A DNA stretch of 23,354 nt, from the NCBI GenBank assembly GCA_012841175.1, contig DUVG01000048.1, positions 1 through 23,354 of the forward strand, written 5' to 3'. Positions 16,169 to 23,354 of this stretch are shown piece after piece. Below the pieces are notes generated by a model. That model did not search any database and was not told the origin of the DNA. It saw only the letters and a program-made list of their open reading frames with translations. Position numbers and translations under genes: made by a program. Every line of letters begins with the position of its first letter. The stretch's first letter is position 1. Source of the DNA: Clostridium sp. (GTDB lineage: Bacteria; Bacillota; Clostridia; Acetivibrionales; Acetivibrionaceae).

Positions 16169-18418
16169 TTATACATTCCATATATCCTGGTTGTACTCTA
16201 AAATAGTTCTGTCAGAAGAAAAGAATCCCGCTTTTGCAATATTTATCAACATCATTTTTGACCACTTTTCCCTATCCTCATAATCAGCAATTATTTCTTC
16301 TTTTTTCTGAATGTACTCTTTAATATCTAATAGTGTCATAAACCAGTCCTTATTAATTAACTCCTTATGCAGACGTTCTAAATTCTCTTTTTTACCAATT
16401 TTGAGTAAAGAATCACTTACAATAAAATCAACCATTTCACGAATTTCTTCATCCTTATTATAGTAGTCCTTTGATATATAATCCCTGTTTTCATAATGAG
16501 CAATTACTTCTTCACTGGACTTACCAAAGATGTAAATGTTATCATTACCAACCAAATCTGCAATCTCTACATTAGCTCCATCCATGGTACCTAGTGTAAT
16601 GGCACCGTTAAGCATAAATTTCATATTACCAGTACCGCTAGCTTCCTTTGAAGCCAAAGAAATTTGTTCTGATATATCACACGCTGGAATTAGTTTTTCA
16701 GCTAGTGTCACGTTATAATTTTCTACCATAACTACTTTAAGATAAGAATTTACCTCTTTATCATTATTTATCAATTCCTGAAGACATAAAATCAAATGAA
16801 TAATGTCTTTGGCAATAGTATAAGCAGGAGCCGCCTTTGCTCCAAATATTAAAGTAATGGGTGTTGCAGGTATTTTTCCATTTTTAATTTCAAGATATTT
16901 ATGAATGATGTATAGTGCATTCATTTGCTGTCTCTTATATTCATGCAAACGTTTAATCTGAATATCAAAGATAGAGTTTTCGTCAATTTCAATACCCTGC
17001 TTCTTAAGCAAATACTCTTTTAGTGCTAATTTATTTTTATGTTTAATATCAAGTAAAGTCTTTAAAACATTGGAATCCTCTTTATAGTCTAGTAGTTTTT
17101 CTAATTGGTCCGCATCCTTTTTAAATCCATTTCCAATTAAGTCTGTTAAAAATGTTGCCAATTCATAATTGCAATGTAGCAGCCAACGGCGAAAAGTTAT
17201 TCCATTGGTTTTATTATTAAATTTTTCAGGATAAATTTTATAAAAATTGTTTAACTCGTTTTGCTTTAAAATATCCGTATGAAGTGCTGCAACACCATTT
17301 ACACTAAAACCATAGTGTATATCAATATGCGCCATATGCACTCTTTCTTGCTTATCAATAATTGCTACCGTAGAATCGTCAAACTTTCTTCTTACTTTAT
17401 TATCTAGCACTTCGATAATTGGAAGTAAGTGAGGCACTACTTTTTTCAAATACTCAATAGGCCATTTTTCTAAAGCTTCCGATAAAATGGTATGGTTGGT
17501 ATACGCACAGGTTTTAGAAACAATATCAATGGCTTCATCCATTTCAATGCCCCGCTCCATAAGAAGGCGTATTAATTCCGGTATTACCATAGTCGGGTGA
17601 GTATCATTAATCTGAATGACTGCGTAGTCGTATAAATCATGGAGATTGCTTCCCTTAAGGATACATTCTTCTAAAATCATCTGGGCAGCATTGCTTACCA
17701 TGAAATACTGCTGATAAATTCTTAATAGTTCACCTTTTTCATCACTGTCATCTGGATATAAAAATAAAGTCAGGTTTTTTTCAATATCAGCTTTGTCAAA
17801 GGAAATTCCTTCTTTTATTATAGATTCATCCACTGTTTCTATATCAAACAAATGCAACCAGTTGGTACGGTTCTCATAACCTGTAACTGCTATATCATAA
17901 AGCTTTGATTTTACGGTAAAATCCTTGAATTTTACCGTATAAGACTTATCTCTTTTTATAAGCCAACTATCCTTAGTAATCCATGGATTTTTAGTTTCCT
18001 TCTGAAGATTTTCTTCAAATACCTGTCTGAATAACCCAAAATGATAGTTTAATCCAATACCATCCCCATTAAGCCCAAGGGATGAAATAGAATCCAAAAA
18101 GCATGCTGCTAACCTTCCAAGTCCCCCATTTCCAAGAGAGGGTTCTAGTTCCACATCCTCAATTTCTGCAATGGATTTTCCGCTTTTGTTTAATTCTTCT
18201 TTAATTTCATCATATATCCCTAAATTTATCAGATTGTTGGATAATAATTTACCGATTAAAAATTCTGCTGAAATATAATAAATCTTTTTATTTGTATCTT
18301 TCCTATATTTTTTTTCAGCCATTTCTTTTGTCATTTCCAATAGGCCAAAATATATTTCTTCGTTACTGCATTCTGTAAGCGTCTTATTGTATTTTTTTTG
18401 TAATGCCGCTGCTAACAT
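16169..18418 (-). CDS. malP: Maltodextrin/glycogen phosphorylase
   Basis: A 749-residue GT35 phosphorylase that releases glucose-1-phosphate from the non-reducing ends of alpha-1,4-glucans in the cytosol. The PLP lysine is Lys600 in EASGTGNMKFMLNGAITLGT. Other conserved blocks are EPSLGNGGLGRLAACFLDS (about 92-110), INDTHP (270-275), NGITFRRWL (405-413) and IKRLHEYKRQ (488-497). It is shorter than Escherichia coli GlgP/MalP because the N-terminus is trimmed, so classical allosteric control is unlikely. GGAAGGAG lies five bases before the ATG; malQ ends 24 bases upstream, so the two are one transcription unit. glgP is an equally valid name, but context favours the maltodextrin role. Confidence 0.95.
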   Translation of the reverse strand: MLAAALQKKYNKTLTECSNEEIYFGLLEMTKEMAEKKYRKDTNKKIYYISAEFLIGKLLSNNLINLGIYDEIKEELNKSGKSIAEIEDVELEPSLGNGGLGRLAACFLDSISSLGLNGDGIGLNYHFGLFRQVFEENLQKETKNPWITKDSWLIKRDKSYTVKFKDFTVKSKLYDIAVTGYENRTNWLHLFDIETVDESIIKEGISFDKADIEKNLTLFLYPDDSDEKGELLRIYQQYFMVSNAAQMILEECILKGSNLHDLYDYAVIQINDTHPTMVIPELIRLLMERGIEMDEAIDIVSKTCAYTNHTILSEALEKWPIEYLKKVVPHLLPIIEVLDNKVRRKFDDSTVAIIDKQERVHMAHIDIHYGFSVNGVAALHTDILKQNELNNFYKIYPEKFNNKTNGITFRRWLLHCNYELATFLTDLIGNGFKKDADQLEKLLDYKEDSNVLKTLLDIKHKNKLALKEYLLKKQGIEIDENSIFDIQIKRLHEYKRQQMNALYIIHKYLEIKNGKIPATPITLIFGAKAAPAYTIAKDIIHLILCLQELINNDKEVNSYLKVVMVENYNVTLAEKLIPACDISEQISLASKEASGTGNMKFMLNGAITLGTMDGANVEIADLVGNDNIYIFGKSSEEVIAHYENRDYISKDYYNKDEEIREMVDFIVSDSLLKIGKKENLERLHKELINKDWFMTLLDIKEYIQKKEEIIADYEDREKWSKMMLINIAKAGFFSSDRTILEYNQDIWNV

Positions 18419-18442
18419 TCTTGCTCCTTCCTTATGCCCAAA

Positions 18443-19894
18443 TTACCGTTTGCTGATAGTAATAATTTCTTTTAAATTACCAATTTCCTTTTTAAATTTT
18501 TTAAAACTGTCCAACTTCCATTCCCAGTTAGGGGAACCCAGTGTACCAGGAGTATTAATTCTAGCCTCATCCCCCATATTTATTAAATCCTGTAAGGGCA
18601 GGATTGCCATTTCTGCAATACTATCTAAAGTCAACCTTACAAAACGTTTTGAAATAATTCTATCGTCATAGCCTAATTTCTTTAGATGTTTTCTAATGCC
18701 ATTCTGAGTCTTTTTATCCTGTGATAAATACCAACCTCTTATGGTTTGGTTATCATGACTTCCCGTATATATAACCATGTTTTTAGTATCTTCAAAATCA
18801 TTATTATTTTCCTTTGGATCAAATGTAAATTGAACAATTTTCATTCCTTTTAACCCGTAATGGTTTTTAAGCACATGAACTTCTTCCCTTAAATCTCCTA
18901 AATCTTCTGCAACAATTTCAATGTCTGGGAACTTCTTAACAATTAAGTCAAACACTTCATAGCCAGGTGCTTCTAACCATTCACCTTCTATTGCAGTTTC
19001 GCAAGTAGCCGGTATTTTCCAATAAGTATCAAAAGCACGAAAATGATCAATACGGATAATATCAAATAGTTTACTGCTATAAGCAATCCTATCTAACCAG
19101 AACTGATAACCTTGTTTTTTTAGATAATCCCAGTTATAAATGGGATTTCCCCATCTTTGACCGGTAGCACTAAAATAATCTGGCGGAACTCCAGCAATAA
19201 ATGTAGGTTTTCCATCTGCTCCAAGTAAAAAACATTTCTGATTTGCCCATACATCTAAAGAATCAATTCCTACATAGAAAGGAATGTCACCCATAATTCT
19301 AATTCCGTTTTGATTGGCGTATGTCTTTACTTTTATCCATTGTTTATAGAAGATATACTGAACAAACATTTCATAGCGTATCTCTTCTTCATAAACAGAT
19401 ACATCAAACGCCTTTGTTTTTATCCATTCTTTTTGTACATTATCCCATTCGTTCCAACACCTTAAATCATTGTTCTTTTTTAGTGTAAGAAATACAGCAT
19501 AAAGATATACCCATTCCTGTTGTATAAAATTCTTATAATCCTCATCCTCTGTAAAATTACGAAAAGCTTCTTTTAAATAAATTCCTTTAAAATTTCTTAC
19601 TTTTTCATAATCAACCGATTTACTGTTTTTTTGAAAACAGGGTACTCTTTTGGTTAATAAACCCTCTTTATATAATTCATCAAGGCTTATATAGATCTCA
19701 TCCCCTGCAAATGAAGAGTATGGCTGGTAAGGAGAGTTACCAAATCCTAAGGGATTAAGAGGTAATATTTGCCATATGTGAAACCCACCTGTTTTTAATA
19801 AGTCAATAAATTCAAAACTATATGGGCCCATATCACCTATTCCATGATTTGACGGCAATGATGATAAAGGTAATAGTATTCCTGCTTCTCTCAT
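18443..19894 (-). CDS. malQ: 4-alpha-glucanotransferase (amylomaltase, GH77)
   Basis: A 483-residue cytosolic GH77 enzyme that moves maltodextrin segments between chains, lengthening short dextrins to make substrates for the phosphorylase and releasing glucose. It starts with the family signature GILLPLSSLPSNHGIGDMG. Catalytic residues are nucleophile Asp283 in IIRIDHFRAF, acid/base Glu330 in IVAEDLG and Asp381 in TGSHDNQTIRGWY. The length is usual for the bacterial amylomaltase group, without the long N-terminal extension of E. coli MalQ. GGAG lies eight bases before the ATG. It sits between the GH13_20 gene (80 bp upstream) and malP (24 bp downstream). A palindrome resembling a LacI/CcpA-family site lies inside its 3' part. 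Confidence 0.95.
   Translation of the reverse strand: MREAGILLPLSSLPSNHGIGDMGPYSFEFIDLLKTGGFHIWQILPLNPLGFGNSPYQPYSSFAGDEIYISLDELYKEGLLTKRVPCFQKNSKSVDYEKVRNFKGIYLKEAFRNFTEDEDYKNFIQQEWVYLYAVFLTLKKNNDLRCWNEWDNVQKEWIKTKAFDVSVYEEEIRYEMFVQYIFYKQWIKVKTYANQNGIRIMGDIPFYVGIDSLDVWANQKCFLLGADGKPTFIAGVPPDYFSATGQRWGNPIYNWDYLKKQGYQFWLDRIAYSSKLFDIIRIDHFRAFDTYWKIPATCETAIEGEWLEAPGYEVFDLIVKKFPDIEIVAEDLGDLREEVHVLKNHYGLKGMKIVQFTFDPKENNNDFEDTKNMVIYTGSHDNQTIRGWYLSQDKKTQNGIRKHLKKLGYDDRIISKRFVRLTLDSIAEMAILPLQDLINMGDEARINTPGTLGSPNWEWKLDSFKKFKKEIGNLKEIITISKR
18640..18651. promoter_or_regulatory. cre-like palindrome CAAAACGTTTTG inside malQ
   Basis: A perfect 12-bp palindrome with the central CG typical of LacI-family (CcpA cre or MalR) sites. 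It lies in the 3' part of malQ, about 222 bp before the malP start. It may act as a roadblock site for carbon catabolite control or be chance within coding sequence. Confidence 0.3.
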
Positions 19895-19974
19895 AAATTT
19901 TTCTCCTTCAAACTAGCAATATTGTCTTATGCCCCTTAAAAATGCAAGTTTGCTTACAATCCCTCACTACAGTT

Positions 19975-21726
19975 TTATATCTGCTGAATAAATATACCTT
20001 TTGGTTTTAAAACAGTATCAGCATATAATAGGCTAAATAATTCATTACCTTTTTTTTGAACTACAATAGTATCATTAGAACAATTTAAAATAATTTCTAC
20101 CTGTTTATGTTCTTCATCTGTTTTTATATAATGAATCACTCTCTGGTTGTTTTTATCCTCTATAAAATGAAAATGTCTGCTTTTAAACGCTTTATTTGAT
20201 TTTCTTAAACCAACCAATGCCTTTATAATTTCAATTCTATCTTTATAAATTCCTTTATCTATGTCTTCCCAGGGCATACATCTACGACAATCTGGATCAT
20301 AGCTTCCTTCCATTGCAAGTTCTGTTCCATAATAAATGCATGGACTTCCCGGCATAGTAAACATAACCGCCAGCTGCTGGTAAAAAATATGAATATCCCT
20401 CACCTTATCCATCAACCGATTGGTATCATGTGAGTCCAATAAATTGAATAAAACATCATTGGTCTGCTGCATATACATAGTAAAATTGTGATTAATGGCA
20501 CATTCAAAATCATAATTGGTTTTCTCTGGATAAATCCAAAAATCTGCTATAGAGGTAGCTAATGGGTAATTCATAACTCCATCAAATTCATCTCCCCTTA
20601 ACCAGGCAATTGCATCATGCCATATCTCTCCTAATATATAAAAATCCGGTTTTAGCTCTTTGGTTAATCTACGCAAATCCTTACAAAATCTATGGGATAC
20701 TTCATTGGCTACATCAAGTCTAATACCATCTATATCAAAGTTTTTTACCCAATATTCCACAACCCCTAATAAATACTTAATAACTTCCGAATTATTGGTA
20801 TTTAACTTTGGCATTTTAGAAGTAAAGGCAAAGGAATAAAAGGATCCATCTTTTGTACTATGCTCTTCTTTATCAAAAGGCCATTTATTAATCATAAACC
20901 AGTTAAAATATCTGGAGTTTGGACCCTTCTCCAAAACATCCAACCATGGAGCAAATTGATTACCACAATGATTAAATACACCATCAATCATAATACGAAT
21001 GCCTTTTTCATGTGCTTTATCCACCAAGTTTTTAAATACTTTTTCATCACCAAAATGTGGATCAATCTTCATATAGTCTTTGGTATCGTATTTATGACTG
21101 GTATTTGCTTCAAATATAGGCGTTAAATATATTCCGTTTATTCCTATATCCGACAGATACTCCAGTCGGTTAATAATCCCCTGCAAATCCCCTCCATAAA
21201 ACTCTTCGTTACTCACTTCATGGAATCCCCATGGCTTTACATTCTTTGGATCGTTCTTTTTATCTCCGTTGTTAAAGCGTTCCGGAAATATCTGATACCA
21301 CACGGTATCATTTACCCAGTTAGGTGTTTTATTAATATCAATACTATTCATCCATGGAAATGTAAAATACACCAAATTCTTGCCTTGATGATTTATCTCT
21401 GCTTCTGTATAAAAACCATCTTCAAAATAATAATAAGATGTATTTTTAACTTCCAGTTTAAAATAGTATTTACACCTTTTATATTTAGGCTTTACTGTTG
21501 TTGTCCACCAGATATGATGTGTCAGATTCTTTTTATAAATAATCTCTTCTTCCACACCATTCCATCTCCAATTACCGCCTAAAATTCCATTTTCAAAAGG
21601 ATCCCCATAATATATAAAAACTCTCTCTACATCATGACCGGTTTTTATATTAATAATAAGTTTCTCTTCATTTAGAGGATAACAATAATTATCCGAGGTT
21701 CTGTGGTAAACAGCTTCAAATTTCAT
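19975..21726 (-). CDS. Intracellular neopullulanase / cyclomaltodextrinase (GH13_20)
   Basis: A 583-residue enzyme without a signal peptide. An N-terminal CBM34-like domain (about 1-120), which mediates dimerisation in this family, precedes a GH13 barrel starting at VWYQIFPERF (about 143-152). Catalytic residues are Asp338 in IDGIRLDVANEV, Glu367 in ILGEIWHD and Asp434 in LLDSHDTNRL. The fifth conserved region reads MPKLN, the mark of the neopullulanase/cyclomaltodextrinase/maltogenic amylase group. It would open cyclodextrins and cut maltodextrins or pullulan-type oligomers after import. The start chosen is ATG at 21724-21726, since GGAG lies six bases upstream; a TTG at 21738 gives four extra residues but has no spaced ribosome site. 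It is the first gene of the malQ-malP unit and has an operator-bearing promoter. Confidence 0.92.
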   Translation of the reverse strand: MKFEAVYHRTSDNYCYPLNEEKLIINIKTGHDVERVFIYYGDPFENGILGGNWRWNGVEEEIIYKKNLTHHIWWTTTVKPKYKRCKYYFKLEVKNTSYYYFEDGFYTEAEINHQGKNLVYFTFPWMNSIDINKTPNWVNDTVWYQIFPERFNNGDKKNDPKNVKPWGFHEVSNEEFYGGDLQGIINRLEYLSDIGINGIYLTPIFEANTSHKYDTKDYMKIDPHFGDEKVFKNLVDKAHEKGIRIMIDGVFNHCGNQFAPWLDVLEKGPNSRYFNWFMINKWPFDKEEHSTKDGSFYSFAFTSKMPKLNTNNSEVIKYLLGVVEYWVKNFDIDGIRLDVANEVSHRFCKDLRRLTKELKPDFYILGEIWHDAIAWLRGDEFDGVMNYPLATSIADFWIYPEKTNYDFECAINHNFTMYMQQTNDVLFNLLDSHDTNRLMDKVRDIHIFYQQLAVMFTMPGSPCIYYGTELAMEGSYDPDCRRCMPWEDIDKGIYKDRIEIIKALVGLRKSNKAFKSRHFHFIEDKNNQRVIHYIKTDEEHKQVEIILNCSNDTIVVQKKGNELFSLLYADTVLKPKGIFIQQI

Positions 21727-21756
21727 AAGTAGCTCCAATCCTGTTCATCAAAAACT

Positions 21757-21785
21757 AATATATATAGGAAAACGGTTTCCGTAAA
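21757..21785 (-). promoter_or_regulatory. Promoter of the GH13_20-malQ-malP unit with LacI-type operator
   Basis: On the minus strand TTTACG (21780-21785) and TATATT (21757-21762) are separated by 17 bases, and the near-palindrome GGAAAACGGTTTCC (21767-21780) fills the spacer. A repressor bound there would block RNA polymerase. The identical 14-mer occurs again before the regulator gene, so the regulator of this window is the likely ligand. Confidence 0.75.
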
Positions 21786-21813
21786 CTGATAAAAAATTAT
21801 ATTGACATTATTC

Positions 21814-22809
21814 TTATTTTTGAATAACATCCATATAATCAATTTTACATACCTCATAAGGTATCTCCGTATACTGTCCTTTTTCTCCGTCAAGTAATTT
21901 CTTTAATTCATCAAATGCTTGTTTGGATTTTAGTTTAAAATTTTGTTTTACTGTATTCATGGCTATCTTGGTATATCCCATTAATCGAATTCCATCAAAG
22001 CCACATACTGGCCTGTAAATATCCATTTCTGTAAGAGCAAATACCGCTCCAATTGCCATTAAATCCGATGCACAAACAACTGCATTTGACTCTTTGCCAT
22101 ATTCAAAAGTAATTTCTCTAGCTTTATATTCATTAAAATCACCATGTTTTACAATAAGTTCAAAACCAAGCTCTTCCTGTAGTTTCTTCATAGCGCCTAA
22201 CCGCCTGTTTGTAATATATCCCCCTGCTCCCCCTGCTATATATAACACTCTGTCAATATAGGAATTCTCTAACAAAGTTTTTTTAGCTACTTCATATTGG
22301 GCAGAATAATGATCAAGAGATACGGAAGAAGTCCTGTCATTTGTAATAGGAGAATCTACTAAAACACAATAAAATTTCTTTTTTTCAATTATTTTATATA
22401 AATTTTTATTCTCAATGGATAAGTTATATATAATTAAACAATTAATCCTCTGAGATTTTAAATAGGCTGTTACTTGCTTATAATTCATCTCGTCAAATTG
22501 GGAACTGAAAAAAGTAACCACTTCAATATGATATTCTTTTGCCTTTTCAAAAGCACCTGTTAAATACTGCATACTAATTTCATCAACAAATTGGCTATTA
22601 TGACGGATATCAACGATTAAGCCTACTCTATTAAATTCCTTTTTAGAAAGTGATACTGCTACTGAATTAGGAACGTAGCCCAATTCCTCCACTGCCTTTT
22701 CAACTTTTAATCTGGTTTCATCACTCACTAATGCGTAGTTATTTAAAACCTTAGATACTGTTGATTTTGCTACTCCTGCTTTTTTTGCCACGTCGTTTAT
22801 CGATACCAT
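21814..22809 (-). CDS. LacI-family transcriptional regulator (likely MalR-like)
   Basis: A 331-residue repressor. The N-terminal helix-turn-helix INDVAKKAGVAKSTVSKVLN (about 4-23) and hinge helix PNSVAVSLSKK (about 49-59) are those of the LacI/GalR family, followed by a periplasmic-binding-protein-like effector domain. ATG at 22807-22809 is preferred over the in-frame TTG just before it, because AAGGAGG precedes it at normal spacing. It stands at the head of the alpha-glucan cluster, and identical operators lie before it and before the next gene, so it probably represses both and responds to maltose or a maltodextrin. The effector is inferred from context. A pure CcpA role is unlikely, as it is locus-embedded. 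Confidence 0.9.
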   Translation of the reverse strand: MVSINDVAKKAGVAKSTVSKVLNNYALVSDETRLKVEKAVEELGYVPNSVAVSLSKKEFNRVGLIVDIRHNSQFVDEISMQYLTGAFEKAKEYHIEVVTFFSSQFDEMNYKQVTAYLKSQRINCLIIYNLSIENKNLYKIIEKKKFYCVLVDSPITNDRTSSVSLDHYSAQYEVAKKTLLENSYIDRVLYIAGGAGGYITNRRLGAMKKLQEELGFELIVKHGDFNEYKAREITFEYGKESNAVVCASDLMAIGAVFALTEMDIYRPVCGFDGIRLMGYTKIAMNTVKQNFKLKSKQAFDELKKLLDGEKGQYTEIPYEVCKIDYMDVIQK

Positions 22810-22824
22810 CAAAATGCCTCCTTA

Positions 22825-22876
22825 GGAAAACGGTTTCCTTGCATATTACTATACAACCCATTATTATATTTGTCAA
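22825..22876 (-). promoter_or_regulatory. Promoter and autoregulatory operator of the LacI-family gene
   Basis: On the minus strand a consensus -35 TTGACA (22871-22876) and -10 TATAGT (22848-22853) are 17 bases apart. The operator GGAAAACGGTTTCC (22825-22838) starts 10 bases after the -10, at the expected transcription start, and ends just before the AAGGAGG ribosome site. The upstream stretch 22877-22980 is very AT-rich, like an UP element. Autorepression is the natural reading. Confidence 0.85.
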
Positions 22877-23041
22877 TACAATTCTAAAAAGTTTATATTT
22901 TAACAAATATAATTCTTTACTTTTTAGTTAATTTTTATAAATTCTAATGGAATAGCAATCCCTTTGTTTTAAATTTCATTTTTATTTACAGCCAGCAAAA
23001 TCATTGCTGTAGATACCTTTCTATTTACTCAAGATAAAAAT

Positions 23042-23083
23042 GGAACTCCGGAATGCAATAAGTGTCTGCATTTCCAGAGTTCC
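23042..23083 (-). terminator. Strong hairpin terminator of the gene entering from the right edge
   Basis: GGAACTCCGGAATGCA (23042-23057) pairs with TGCATTTCCAGAGTTCC (23067-23083) around a 9-nt loop, with one mismatch and one bulge. On the minus strand the stem is followed by ATTTTTATC. It lies 54 bases after the stop codon of the partial gene. The rest of the 22877-23041 spacer is AT-rich with no further gene seen. Confidence 0.8.
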
Positions 23084-23137
23084 TGGTAACCTTATTTCTT
23101 TGTTCTACTGGCATTACTGCCTAAACACTAACTTCTA

Positions 23138-23354
23138 TTAAGCCATAAATCCCCTATTTTGTTGATGTGGATCTATAAATGTTTCGTTTAGTACCCCTTT
23201 TCCATATGTTAATCCTGCATAAACCTGCGGTAGTGTCAAGTTTACTACCTTCCTTTTTATATAAAACCTTATAGTTCCAAGGTTTACATCACTTTTTAAA
23301 CTAAAAAAGCAATGACCTCCCTTTTCGTGTATAATGTAGTCGCCACAACAAACA
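23138..23354 (-). CDS. C-terminal end of an unrecognised protein (partial, runs off the window)
   Basis: A minus-strand frame stays open from the window end to TAA at 23138-23140, giving 71 residues with no start inside the window. The end reads NLTLPQVYAGLTYGKGVLNE and then TFIDPHQQNRGFMA. The composition is normal for a folded soluble protein, with no hydrophobic helix. A strong terminator 54 bases downstream supports a real gene end. I do not recognise the family and name no function. Its own terminator and the new promoter after it suggest that it is not part of the glucan cluster. Confidence 0.55.
   Translation of the reverse strand, partial: VCCGDYIIHEKGGHCFFSLKSDVNLGTIRFYIKRKVVNLTLPQVYAGLTYGKGVLNETFIDPHQQNRGFMA

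Noticed and set aside
16945..16954. GCAAACGTTT resembling a MalR/cre half-palindrome inside malP
   Set aside because: It encodes the invariant KRLH of the phosphorylase motif IKRLHEYKRQ, so the bases are explained by protein constraint.
21220..21582. Plus-strand 120-codon frame
   Set aside because: It is antisense to the GH13_20 gene, rich in Ile, Phe and Cys as mirror frames of AT-rich genes are, and without support.
22988..23011. Weak hairpin around ACAGCC...TTGCTGT upstream of the LacI promoter
   Set aside because: The stem is short and interrupted, with no T tract; the nearby 23042-23083 hairpin explains termination better.
1..23354. CRISPR array, tRNA, rRNA or intact transposon
   Set aside because: No regular spaced direct repeats, cloverleaf-like segments or transposase frames were seen on either strand.

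Overview
The window comes from a low-GC, endospore-forming Firmicute. AT-rich codons, AGGAGG-type ribosome binding sites, a bofA/yaaL pair and a clostridial-style MalEFG/MalQ/phosphorylase locus point to the Clostridia. A Lachnospiraceae / Clostridium phytofermentans-like organism is the best guess, made from gene content and not from a database match. Nearly everything lies on the minus strand, so the functional order runs from high to low coordinates.

Right edge (22810-23354): the C-terminal end of an unrecognised minus-strand gene enters from outside the window and stops at 23138, followed by a strong hairpin terminator (23042-23083). Next is a consensus promoter and a LacI-type operator in front of a LacI-family regulator (21814-22809). 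A second copy of the same operator sits between the -35 and -10 of the promoter for the next gene.

Core (1958-21726): an apparently complete alpha-glucan utilisation locus of eleven genes. The first block is cytosolic: a GH13_20 neopullulanase/cyclomaltodextrinase, malQ and malP/glgP. The second block handles capture and import: malE, malF, malG and a membrane-anchored type I pullulanase with CBM41, ending in a good terminator (9447-9484). The third block holds an alpha-amylase lipoprotein, a GH133-type debranching enzyme, and two GH13_31 exo-glucosidases whose specificity residue differs (Val versus Ala). The inferred flow: the anchored pullulanase and the lipoprotein amylase cut polymer at the cell surface, MalE-MalFG import maltodextrins, MalQ/MalP and the GH13_20 enzyme process linear and cyclic chains, and GH133 plus the oligo-1,6-glucosidase remove branch points. 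No MalK-type ATPase is encoded here, so the importer must use one from elsewhere.

Left part (1-1817): a divergent bofA / yaaL (DUF2508) pair, then the wreck of a lantibiotic-immunity-type ABC transporter. It consists of a C-terminal ATPase remnant, a permease with an in-frame stop and a frameshift, and the first 37 codons of a second permease. I see no CRISPR array, tRNA, rRNA or intact mobile element. I did not find a clearly new system. The most interesting items are the two-site LacI circuit, the repeat cluster before malE, the Val/Ala paralogue pair, the hairpin between malE and malF, and the decayed immunity operon.
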